Shown in pieces: positions 1 to 21,000 of a stretch of DNA of 64,000 nucleotides; the stretch's first letter is position 1; every line of letters starts with the position of its first letter. The stretch comes from Cornus controversa (lineage: Eukaryota; Streptophyta; Magnoliopsida; Cornales; Cornaceae): assembly GCA_026545225.1 (NCBI GenBank), contig CM048852.1:58659146-58723145 (forward strand), in the 5' to 3' direction. A model generated the notes under the pieces. It did not search any database. It had not been told where the DNA came from and worked only from the letters and a program-made list of their open reading frames with translations. The position numbers and the translations under genes are program-made.

Positions 1-1118
1 TGACAGAAAAAAAATATATGTAATATACGACACAAAATAAATAAAGTGTTAATAACAAATTTATACAAAATTATAGTCGAGTTATAATAACTTGGTGTTA
101 ATAAATTTTACCCTTCAAATTTTTAACAATTCAGTGGACCAACAGGTCAAGACTCAAAACTGGTTGCAACCAGAGCCCATGTAGATTAAGTCTAAACAAA
201 ATTAAGGGATGCCTCAAAGTTCAAACTCCAAAAGCTGGTCAAAGCTCGAATCACACAGACAATGTTAGCTTTCTTGCTTACAAATGAAAGAAAAATACAT
301 GCCTCTCTCTCTCTCAAAAAGGACAGGCTGGAAGGATCCAAACCCAATAATGCCACTAATATCAATAGGATAATAAATAAAAATTAGGCTCTATTTTCAC
401 AAAATACCACCAAGAAAAAGAATTTTTTTAAATATATATTTCTTTTAAAAAAAAGCAGAGAAGGAAAAAAGGGCTGAGTTTCCTCCTTTTTCTCCTTCCT
501 TTTCTTTTCTTGCTGTTTCTGCCAAGCATATTTTCTTCACTTTCCTGTTCTTTTCTCATTCTTTACATTCTTGTTGAGAACTCTTCTTGGTTTTCTTGCT
601 TTGGAGTTTCCAACCCTTTCACTTTGAGTTGAAATTGTTACTTAATTATGTGATTTTAATGGGTTTTTCTTGGCCGGCATTGCTTGTTTGATCAGAAAGT
701 TGGGTTGCTTTTGGTGAATTCATTTTTCTATTTTGTTTCCTTGTTGGGCTTCTTTATAACCTTTGTCTCTATCTTGGGATTTAAATTTCTTCTGAGAATT
801 CTCTGCCAATTCTTTCTGGGTTTCGTAGATCAAGCTGAAAAATTCCATCTTTCTGGGATTTTTGGATTAGAATTCTCTCTTCTCTTCCTCTTCTGGGTTT
901 CCAACAGCTTCTTGCAATTCTATGTACTATTTTGAGGTTTAGTTCTTGTTCAATTCTCTTTCTTGAGCTCTGAAATTCCTGAGTTTATTTTTTACTTTGT
1001 GTCATCTCCTCATAATGTTTTAACTTTATGTGAATTTCTAGTTGTTTCTTGCTCACTAGCACACTTCCGTGTCTCTCGTTGATTACTGTGATTCTCTATC
1101 CATTGGTTATTTGATTCC
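1..1118 (+). promoter_or_regulatory. Upstream region and 5' leader of the kinase gene
   Basis: This is non-coding sequence before the kinase start codon. From about 470 to 560 it becomes strongly pyrimidine-rich (repeated tcctt/tttct), a common look for plant transcription start regions and leaders. A short CT microsatellite lies at about 303-316. The small reading frame at 684-935 is low-complexity T-rich sequence and is not treated as a gene. No TATA box can be assigned with confidence. A leader intron is possible but cannot be shown from sequence alone. Confidence 0.5.
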
Positions 1119-9364
<8,246 letters not shown>

Positions 9365-10867
9365 AACAAAATCAAACTACACAAATTCATTGATAATCTT
9401 ATTCCCTTCCTTGATCTACAATGTATCAAGTGGAAAAAAATTCTGCCTAATTCGAGGGAGACCTTGAAAAAGCAGGAGTCAACTCTTAACAGCACAAAAA
9501 ACTGTTTCAAGTTGAAACTTTAGCCTATGCGGCATGAGTGGCATTCAAAGCCATTTGCAGCACTTCTCATGTCAGTATGTTTCCTTTTTACCCTTTTTAC
9601 CTTGTTGTATAATTTTTTTTTTTTGTTTCAATATATTCGGTCAAATTAAAAGCTAGAGGATTGTACAGATGAGGTTATATCACAAAATGTATTTCGGAAC
9701 AGAACTGAGACTGAAGCGGGTTTTGTGGGTTTGGGTGCATTTCTTGTGTACCCAATCCGCATTTAGTTTCTTAATAAAATCTTACTGTGACCTACAAGAA
9801 GCTTTGAATATCACAGATAAATGGTTTCTGATTGTAGTGTGGCATTTTGATTTCATTTTCTACTCTCATGGTAATTAAGATTGTCCTGGACCGCTGTTTT
9901 CCCGTCGCTTTACTTCATCCTAAAAAAATCTAAGGGTGACAACAGCTGGCTGCCCTGATACATTCATTTCTCACTATCTTCATCAAACTTGTGACCATAT
10001 ATCTATTTTGGCAACAGTATTGTCTTGTCCCTCTTGAAGATAATTTTAGTCACTCAATGTTGAAACTATTGCTTGCGATAATGCAACTGCAACTATTCTT
10101 TATTCAACATGAAGCATTGCTCTACTTTCTAAATTGCCTACTAGGTAACCAAATGGAGTCTTTGAGCCAAAGATGAGACGGTACGGTACATCATACATGT
10201 ATGTATGTTTGATTTAGGACTTCTACCAGCAGACTGAAAATGGTTGAAGTGCTGTACTTTTATCCCTACTTGAGAAGTGAGGATTGTTGTGCATTTGCTT
10301 AATTGTTTGAATTTGGATGGATGCATTTGTGGCACAGATCTGAAATTTGATTAAGATACCCCTTTGATTTCTAGCATTCAGGTGGTAATGAATCCCATAC
10401 CCCAACTTCTTAATTTGGAAAAAAAATCAACCGAAAACCACTATATTATTATTATTATTAGGTAGTTTTGGATTCTGAAGTATCAAACTATGAAAACTTT
10501 AAAAGTGAAGTGAAATTCTACGAACTATCGAGTTTCTGAAAATAATTACCCCACTGTGAGTGTGAGTAGTCACTGTCCATAGTTCTTCCATCAGGACATA
10601 AATACCCTTGAAGCCCTATTTGTTATACACTGCTATATGTTTCCAGAGCTAGCAGAGAACCACAGAAGGGTTAGAACCCCAAATATCATGTTTTGGACTG
10701 TTCTCTGGTACCATTAGATTGTGTATAAATAACCACACAAGGGTAAGAACCCCACCCCACACCTTTTATGTTTGTATTTATTATATTTAAATTTATTTTT
10801 GGTGTCCCAGGAACCTGGTACAGTGGTACCTAACTTGTGATGGTACAGTACAATACACGGATTGCAC

Positions 10868-11136
10868 ACCTGGCTCATTGACATATCAATTTTTTTGGTT
10901 CAGGAAACTTGCACGTCTCATGATTAAAAAGAATAAGAAATACCACCAAAGTTATGATTGTATGTATGAGACAATACACACATTTCACACCTGGCTCATT
11001 GATATATCAAATTTTTTTTTTTTTTTGGCTCAGTACTTGGAAACTTGCACGTCTCATGGATTAAAAAAGAATAAGAAATACCACCAAAGTTATGATTGTA
11101 TGTATGATATACGCATATGCACACATGGCTCATTGA
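10868..11136. repeat. Two-copy tandem duplication, about 125-140 bp unit
   Basis: The block 'cctggctcattga..atatcaa' through 'taccaccaaagttatgattg' and 'tatgtatga' occurs at about 10868-10980 and again at about 10989-11107. A third start (tggctcattga) follows at about 11125. Copy 2 has a longer T run and small insertions. It carries no coding or RNA signature. Confidence 0.7.
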
Positions 11137-11479
11137 AAAAATTGTCGTAGTTCCTTCACATTAGACTCGTTTATGTTTGAAATTACCAATTTCAATTTGT
11201 TTTACAGATTAGGCTCATCTAAAGTCTACCTACAAAATTTACCATAATCGTTAGAAATTGAAAAGGAAAACACAAACAATACATGACATGCACCATTTAT
11301 CATTTACACCATAAATCAAAAGATAAGGTCTATAGACAAAAAGATTGAAGTGAACAATATGGGTTCCTATTTTACAGTCAAGAGAATGTAATATATAACT
11401 CTCATTCAATGTTACACAAGTCAATAGGGGATGGTCTTTGTCCCTAAAAATCTATTCGAGGAAGGCGGCACCCTAGGCT

Positions 11480-11790
11480 CTGATATGTTAGTATGCCTAG
11501 GCAACAAATAAATTTTTAACTAACTTCAACAAAAATTTAAATTCTTAAAAGACAACTCAAATCACCACAACAATAATAGTAAACAAAGCAGAAACCAAAT
11601 TTAGTTAGAGCAGTCACACAAGAACACCAAATTTACGTGAAAAACCCGATAGGGAACAAAAACAATCCCACTACGAGGGAAAAGGTTATCAATATATTTA
11701 TCAGTATGAATACGCCCACGAGACCCTGCCTGCTTGAAAGTACAACTGTATATATCTGAACCTTACAAAAGTAGACATGCATGTTAATGT
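11480..11790 (-). repeat. Possible copia LTR remnant, minus orientation
   Basis: Near 11475-11486 'ggctctgatatgttag' resembles a reversed Met-tRNA primer-binding site abutting a TGTTAG LTR start. Sequence to the right contains 'caccaaatttacgtgaaaaa', similar to the R-U5 part of copia LTRs elsewhere in this window (ttacgtggttc). No second LTR or target duplication was found, so this is a tentative call. Confidence 0.3.
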
Positions 11791-12068
11791 AGTCTAAAAA
11801 ACTTTACACTCTAATTTCAAGGATAGTATTAGTGTGCATATATTGAAAATGGTATTTACTGTCCGAGACAATTGGAGGCAAAAAAGAAGAGAGTCAAACC
11901 CCGAAGATGGATATCATGAGTGTCTCGAAGGTGCCTGCGTGCAACTGACCGATCTGGTACTGGAAAATGGGCATATTTGTTTGACAATTTTCTCCAGCCA
12001 TTGATAGGATTCAATCTTTCGATTCCAAATCCAGGTTTCACATTTCAAATCAAGAATTTACATTTCAC

Positions 12069-15000
12069 TTAGTGAGACTGCGCTTCAAGAAGGATGTTAG
12101 TGGCCGTGTTGATATCATTTCTGGCCTGCATAAGCGCTTGTCTGGCATGGTTTCTGTCAAAACCCATTGAAACTAGTGTAGCAATAGAGTCCTCCGGTGG
12201 CTCAGAGGTGGAAGACATGGGAGCAGGGTAGTTTCGCTGAAATCAAGCAAGGAGAACATACTTGTTTCAGGGTACTACTAAGGCAGATAAAAGAATCACA
12301 ATCACAATCACAACAAAATTTAATCTGATATTGATACGGAAATTCTATATAATCTATATAGCAGAATTATAAGGGTTAACTTTATTTCAACTTTCAAGTA
12401 CAAGACTCATTTACATGCATGAACAAAAAAATAGATGTTCCTTAAATTTGTAATTGGGTATTACTTCTGTTCATTATTCTGCAAGTGCTCCCGGAAAAAT
12501 GAGTTATTCATTAGTTTGGAAAACAGTACAAAAAAGACCATCTCCCAACCTGCACCTGACTGTTCAGGTTTTCCAAATTCAAGTTAGCAGTGAGTTTGAA
12601 TGGATAGGCAGAAAAGGTTCTAGGAAGATTGTACAAATGATTGTCATCTGAAGTTCACCATTCGGTTTACTAATTAAACTAGAAGGTGCACACACAATGT
12701 GTATAATCATCCCCTAGAGACGAGAATGGGGCATCAAGAGAAACAAGGGGGCATTTAACCATCTTTCTCGCAAAGCTATCCCAACTTTCTCAAATTTTCC
12801 AGATACAGTATGATATTCATATTTGTACAATTTAAAAGGGTATGAAATTTCAATTGTGTAGTTGAAGGACTAATATGGAATAACATTTGTCTAGAATAGT
12901 TGGTCATTTGGTAGAAAAGATTATGACATGGGTTCAGAAAGAGGAAAACACCAAGAGAATTCCTGGTTTTTTTTATAATAGTATAATTACCGCTCACTGT
13001 GAGGGGCAACATATCTCATCATAGCAATCAAGATGTAGCATTTGTACAGCAGAAATGATATTATATGCATTGTCTGACAGGTCCAATAAGCTAAAAAAGA
13101 AACAAAAGAAAAGAAAAAAATATGGAAAGGAAACTGAATATACACAAATAAATCAATACATATAACAAAGTGAAGAGAACATAAAATATGCTTGCCTCCA
13201 CTTGGCGACCTGCATAAGATGGCAAATTTCCCAGAACACTTCTACTTGGTGCTGAAGGTGGTGTGTTACCCATGGATGGCCAACAAAGCCGCAAAAAGAA
13301 CGAGGCAATTACATCTGGAAACTGAAAATGAGAAATATAGTTGCATAGTGGTCATAATGTTTAGATACTTCACACTTGGCTCTCGCAATGACAAGGGAAA
13401 TAAAACTGACTAAAATTAGTATACAACAAATTCAAAATCAATCTCTGAGGGAAAAAATAAAAGAGAGAATAAATAAATATGTTAACTAAACATCTAAGGT
13501 TCCATATGGAACTTTAGAAGCATAAAGTAACATTACAAAACACTTTTAATAGACTTGAAGGGAGGGCACACCTGATATGTATGCAGGTATTGCAATCAGA
13601 AAAATAAATACTATTTATATGATTAAAACATAAAACTTATATTAAAAAATAAAAGAGAGAAAAAAATATGATACTCCAACCTTTATTCTTTCTTTTTTTT
13701 CTTTCTTTTTTTCAATTAGTGATTTATATTAATTACATATAAACAGAGAGAGAGAGGTACACTCAGTCGGGTTGGGGTTGGGCTCGGGTTGCTAGCACCT
13801 CAACCCAGGCCCAACCCTAAATTGTAAAAATGGTTGTCCAAACCTGGAATAATCGGGCTGGGCTCGGGCTAGAGCCTGCCCAAGTTGCACCCCTAGATGG
13901 AGTTTAGATTAGAGAAGCTTTTTACCTTTAAAAAAAGGTGGGAACAATTTTCTAGTTAGGTTTCTTGTGAGATTATTTTACTACTTCAGCCTATTTTTTT
14001 AGAAGTCCCAAGTTAAAAAAGAAACATATTCTTCAGCACCAATGTGCAACATATCATACTGGAGATAAATCCTTGTCCCAGCTCGCTAGCTTATAGAATA
14101 TATTAGTTCCTATTAATTGAGTTATACTCTCGTTCATAACTTTCTAGCTCTAATGGAAATCCTTAATTTCTTTTCTTTTCAATATATATAAAACATCTGG
14201 ATGGTAAATTAGCATAAGCAATCATTCATATTATAGACAGAGCAACAATCACATAAATTACCACCTTGGGGTGGATCCACTATGAAATAGTGGCATGTCC
14301 AGTAGTGATTAAAGTCACATATTCAGGTATGCAGCTCAGATAAATGTGTTCCGTCTGTGTATGAACATCCATCGATACATAACTAGAGCATCCACATAGG
14401 AATAAAATCCGCAAATATAGACACCGGAATGGGTTAATTAAACTCTCCGTTTTCTATATTATTTTATTCTATTTTTGATAAGTAGGACTTACACACCCAT
14501 GTCCACAAGTAGGATTTCAACCATGCATTTACCTCCTATGAGATGGCAGAAGAAACTCTCAAGTTAGGCAGGAGATATCACACTTCTCTATTTTTTTAAA
14601 AGGAAGTTGATGGCTATATTAGAAAATTCTTGAAATGAATGCTTTGATAATCAAAACAGATTACTAAATTGTCGCATAAACATTAAATGCAGATATGGAT
14701 GAGGAGACTAGCAAATTTAGAATTGAAATTAGTATAGGAGATAACCTTCATCCTGCGAACACTAAAGACATTTAAGCGATACAAAGAACCAGCAAGGATG
14801 CCACATATCCCTGGTAAAATAGATCTTTTCCAGGATGACAAAAGAAGCTGCAAGAATAGAAACTCGAGTTAAATACGATGAAGAATACAAGCAGCAAAAG
14901 AGGTAACAGCAAGGGGCAATGTCCATTTATACACATTTCAGGGCATTGACTAATGTAATTCAGTTTTGATATTCTGTCTACTTTGTCATCAATTTAAAGG

Positions 15001-18000
15001 CTCAGTTATGATCCCATCAGGTCCTAGTTTCTTTCTATTTTCCTCTTCATCAACTTTCTCATAGCTTCTCTAACTTCGGATATTTCCTTGAACGAATAAA
15101 TTAAAGCCCTCTTAAGTGATACTGATAGTTTCTGTGATAGAGGATCATAGTTCAGACTTCAGTCGGAGTGGAAGAGCTTCGATCTGGAGTGAGATGGACC
15201 TGGACAGAAGAATCTGTTTTGGCTGGTGGAAAGGGGAAGAACGATGTGCAGTCAGTGAGGTTGGATTCGAAGATTTGTCCTGGGTACATGATTGTATGGA
15301 GGAAATCTTCAGCATTAGGAGAGACCGGTTCATCAATAGACTTCAACAGAGGGATGGGTCTGTGATAGTGGCGAGAATACCAATCATGGAACTCTACTCT
15401 ATCTGGAAATTGTAAGTGGTAGAAAAGCAATGTATTTCTGAATTCCAGAAACTTTTTGGGGTGAAGGATGTTCGAAGGTGGGTGGTGCCTTTCAGTGTTA
15501 TCAAGGTGTTGGCAAAAAGGACGCAGGTTAGGGGAGAAGATCTTATATGCAGGTCACAAAGCTAATGGAAACTGACAATACCATTGAGGGTTATAACCTA
15601 GGCTACCTAGCCTTGCGGTTAGACTGTGACCTTCAACTGGAATTAGAATCTAGTAAAGAGATTGAAGTTTCTAGAAAGATATTTGATTAGGCATGTGGAC
15701 TTGATTAATTTTCTGGTACCAGAGGTTCCACGGTTCAGATCTGGGTATGCAGAGATGGAAGGTCCCAGTGGGATCAGGGTTGCGAGATGATCTGAATGAG
15801 GCACTTTGACGAGCTAATGTCCCTGGTCTGATGACTTCCTCTTAAGTCTGTTATAAACCTGGTGCTGAACCAAAAAGTGGTTGAATTTATGCTCCAGAGT
15901 TGTAGATTCATCTTTGGTGTTGTGAACTGCTTTCAGCAATAGGAGACATGTGGTGGTTACATCACACTAGATGAATGCACAGAGAGAACCAACATAATGC
16001 AGATCCGTAGTCTAGTCAGATTTGGGGATGTTGAGATTCTAGCATCTATTTGGATCAGAATGGGGCCATGGTACTTGATACTCCCATTTGAGTCAAAAGG
16101 CAGCAAAACTAGGTTTTGGAGAAGCAAATAGGGACTTGAGGCCCACCAACTTGTTTTGGAGATAAAGTTCAAAATCAGTGGGCGAAAGGAGTTTGGCGTG
16201 TGGGTCCATAGGATATATGCAGATAAAGAGCATGGAAGAGTTGGTGGGGGCATTTGAATTAGCTCATGTACAATATAAACATAAAAAACAAATCATGGCC
16301 ACACTAAAATTTGAATTACCTGAAGACCAGCTAAATATATGAAAGATTTGTCAGAGAAGTGAACGCCAAATACACGGAACCGAGTTGAAACTGGAATATC
16401 GAGGTAAAAGGGTATGAATGAAGAAAAAATAAGTCCATAGGGACCAGAGGTGAGCGTCAATGTGGGATCTGCAAAAATAAGACAATAGGATAAAATGAGC
16501 TCTGTTATTTAAATAAAAGAAAAAGTGAATTTCATCTAGCTGATCATTGCAGCACAAAGCACCTTGTACTGACAAGAATTATGTTAAAAATACTAAAAAC
16601 GATGAAATAGAGTGCAAAAGATAATACTTGAACAAAGCATGGAAATTGCAATCTAACAAACATGGATGTTGATAACTTATAATCTTTAAATTGTGCCTTA
16701 ATTCCACTCCAACTTACTTTGTATCCGCTTTATCTTTTTTGGTATGTATACAAGTCCAATAGGGTCAAAGTTAACAAAATGTAGAGTAAAAAAAGGACCA
16801 TCACTTCTAATAACACATATATCAACGGATGGAGCTAAGCAAGTGCTATCATAGCCATTTCATCCCGCAGTTGACAGTAAAATGTCTGTAACTATATTCC
16901 ATGATTTAAGAAGGTATGACTTTACAATAATCTCTTTCAATTTTGAATTGTTACACAAATCGTGAGAAAATATGAGCACCTGCTACTTCTCTATTTTCCA
17001 AATATAATCCCACACAACCCTTCCCTTCACTTTAGTCAAACAATTATTCAGATTAAGACTATTTGGAAAACATGTATTACTTTAGTTTAGGATGGCAACA
17101 TTCAGTCAAAGTATTCCAATGACTATCCAAATTTAAGGTTCATCTGGTTCTGATCAAAACAAATCCAACTCAGGTTACATTGTACTAGCCTGTTATCAAA
17201 AGCCAATCTAAAGGTGACCTGAAACCTCCTCATAGAATTACATTTAGAAATATATAATTTTCCATTTGGTTTGGCTTAGCAACAGTTAATTAGTGCTACC
17301 ATAATCAATTGAGGTCAGCAACAACAACTCTCATCTACCCTCTCCTCCAATTTAAATTATTAAGTTCAACTAGGTTAGATTTCTATACACTATTTTAAAA
17401 AAAATTAATATGTTATTGTGAGAGCTTGATATACATTGTGGGCCACAATTCTTATCAGCTCAAGCACTCGAAGTAAGCGGTTCTCCTTTCACGTTTATTC
17501 TCCCATTCCATCTGTCTGTGCAAGTTAGCACTCCGCCCTAATCTGTTTGTATCCTGTCTCTTCGCTTGGGAACCAATGCTAATTACAATTTCCATAAGGG
17601 ATTGCAAACAGTCTTATGTCTTCCGTGGTCAGCACTCTCTCTCCACATAAAGTTGTCTAAGAAAAATTGTGTTGAGAAACAAGCCCTCAATCACGAACCA
17701 CCAAATATTACTATATGATGATAAGTAAACAAGCACGACGAAATTTACAGAACACACCAAGAATTATACGTGGTTCAGCCAAACAAGTCTACGTCTACGG
17801 AGAGCCTGATTTCACTATATAGATTGTAACAATACATGTTGAAAGATTGTATCAAAAGTTCGCTCAACTCTCAACCCTTATACATCCAATCTCACTCAGA
17901 ACGAAATCACAAATTCTAAACAAGAATTCTCTCTCTAAGTGTCCTCTCAATAACAATGAAAGTATTACCTCTACGCAAGAGTTGCCCTCTCAAAACAATG

Positions 18001-21000
18001 AGAGTGACCTCTCAAATACAATGACAATATTGCCACTTTTCTTCTCACTTGTCTCAACCTATAACATAGGTAACTATTTATAGAGCCTAAAACCCAATTC
18101 CTAGGTGGACAAAGATTATAATTCCTTAGAGCCCAAGACTTTCCTAACAAGTACTTTCCTTCCTTGAGACCAAGACTTGCCTACTAAGAAATTACCTAAT
18201 AAGATACAACTCTATAATAGAAACCTAATCACAATAGGAATTTGAGCCAACCCAACAAATATCTCTCCTGGCAAAATTTTTGACAAGTCTTCAATACACG
18301 AGACTCCCGTCTGCAAATCCACAAATGATCCATCGGCCTTTCAAACTCCAACTACATAACCCGAATCAAATATGAAACAATACTCTCCTAGATCCACACG
18401 GCCAATGTATTCATGCAGCTGTATCAAGTCAACACTATCAAGTGACTTTGGAAGGGGGCTTCGATACAACCCTTCTCTAGGCAGTAACTTTCATCTCACC
18501 CTCGTCTGTCCGGAAACGTGCAACCCGTATCTTCGATAAATTGAACGAAACACATCTTAAGATCTTGTTACCATGTGCACCCCGTTTCCTATCCACAATC
18601 GAAGTCTGAGTGTCATTGGCGCTCCCCACCAAACGATACAAACCTCCACTCTGTTCTCCTCGCATTAATACTATGCAACCCTGGTGATCTTCATGACTCC
18701 CTTGTAATGGAGCACTTGTAACCCATGAAGTCCAACCGACTCAAAGAAATTAAATTACACCGCAACTTGGGTGAATCTAAAAATCACTCATGTTGAGTAA
18801 GAGTGTCACCTTTGTAAATTGTGAGAACATCCCCAATATAGAGTCGAATAATGCTGACACACCTTGACTCGATAGCCTGCCAATCATCAACTGACATGTT
18901 TTCCGACTTTCCATCCTTCCCTTTCAACGCCCTGCTAAGCCTTGTTGAACTAGGATGTCCTTCACTCTCCTTTGCCATAGGGTGAAGCTACCCTTACCAT
19001 CAAATCTCTCCACCTTGTATTGTGTAGCAATATTACCGGCCATGATTGTCACAAGTGCCCAAGACAAACAACACCCGTATTATGAAGAAAAATCTAGACA
19101 AGACTTTTATCAAACACCTTGTGTGCACCTTGAAGCTCTGATACCAGTTTGTTGAGAAACAAGCCCCCAATCACGAACCACCAAATATTACGATGTGATA
19201 ATAAGTAACAAGCACGAAGAAATTTGCAAGAACACGCCAAGAATTATACGTCATTCGGCTAAACAAGCCTACGTCCACGGAGAGCCCGATTTCACTATAT
19301 AGATTGTAACGGTACAAGTTGAAAGATTGTATCAAGAGTTCGCTCAACTCTCAACCCTTAACCCTTATACGTCCAATTTCACTCAAAACGAAATCACAAA
19401 TTCTAAACAAGAATTCTCTCTCTAAGTGTCCTCTCAATAACAATGATAGTATTACCTCTATATAAGAGTTGCCCTCTCAAATACAATGACAGCATTTCCT
19501 CTTTTCTTCTCACTTGTCTCAACCTATAACATTGGTAACTATTTATAGAGCCTAAAACCCAATTCCTTGGTGGACAAGGATTACAATTCCTTAGAGCCCA
19601 AGACTTGCCTAACAAGTAAGACTTGCCTACTGAGAAATTACCTAATAAGATACAACTCTAATAGAAACCTAATCACAAGAGGAATTTGAGCCAACCCAAC
19701 AAAATGTGTCTCAGATATTACAGCAGAAACCTCAATGCTATGAAAGCTTTTACACCAATGAGTGATTCCCCATGTGCGGAGGCCAGTGGTCAAAATTATT
19801 TATTCAGTATAAATGCTAATCTCTACAACCCCCCATCTAAAAACACGAGTGCTTATAATTCCATCTTCTAACTTTAACGAAAACTTGTCTTATGCTCCCT
19901 CTACTGGAGTTTTCTCCATGCCAAAAAATCAATTATTCAAATGCTAGGCTCCTAGCTAGATAGGCCGGGGGACCTATATATCATGGATGTGGCAACATGA
20001 TAAAGATACAACATGATAACAAGTCAGAATAACAAATTCTTCAAAGGCCATTACCAAATGGTCGCCGTTAATGGATGGTGCTGGGAGGAGAGGACTGGAT
20101 ACCGCAAATTCTTAACAAGTAAAATACAAATAAGTCTATGATAATCGATATATATATATACACACATACATGAACCTAGGCCCATATGCACAAATAAACT
20201 TTAAACAAATTTTCTAGTACAATATATTTGCTTATTATGAAATCAGTCATTATTATTGACTCTATGAAATATTCCGTTTCTAACTCAAAATGTTTAAGTT
20301 TACATAAGAAAACTGAAGGCATTAGCATAGATTTACGACAAGATATGTCTCAATTCCTCTTGTTTTTTTAGGAAATAGCCCCAATATTAGGACAATAATT
20401 GTTCCCATCAATTATACTATCACACTAGAAATGTCATATGCATTGAACGCCATCGGAGTATCAACAATCGTCGCGTGTTTTTAAAATTGAAAATTTTATT
20501 TTCAGTTCGTATCTGATATGGACAAGAAGATTAATAAAACACTTCTGTAGAAGTATCTGAGAGTTGGTTGTGGGATGCCATGGAAATTCCCCCATCTATT
20601 CAAGCACGGTATATTCACCAGAAAGCTATTCTGTTTCAAAAGGACTGTAAATCTTTAGGGGAGATAGTGGATATTTTAGATACTTTTGAGTGTCTAAGGG
20701 CCCTATTTGGCCCTTGTGTAGCTTTCGGGTTGCGCTCCCCTCTTGAGCGATGTTTATAATACTTTACTTATCAAAAAAAAAAAGGACTTTTGGATGAAGG
20801 TGGTCTTTTTATGTAGTCTACTTCAGATCCATTTCAAACCCATGAAGGACCCATTATTAGCAAAGTGGTCGTCTTTGAGGTTCTTGGAAACTTTCAGGCA
20901 TCACTAAACTTCCTCAAAAACTCGTAATTTGGAGATATCCTCTGTTGATGAGGATGGCATATGAACTCTAATCCAGCCCCAAAAGGTATATTCTCCATAA

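Larger units (their letters stand above)
9365..12068. other. Convergent intergenic region between kinase and UBAC2 genes
   Basis: The region lies downstream of both convergent genes and so includes both 3' UTRs. A possible polyadenylation signal for the kinase (aataaa) is at about 9774. An ATT triplet microsatellite lies near 10444. The remainder holds a local tandem duplication and an LTR-like remnant, listed separately. The small frames at 9669-9878, 9991-10176 and 11856-12041 have no recognisable protein features and are not called. Confidence 0.5.

Noticed and set aside
15116..15430. Overlapping frames on both strands in UBAC2 intron 5
   Set aside because: No recognisable domain. Both strands are open over the same stretch, and it lies inside a well-defined intron. 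At most it is decayed transposon sequence.
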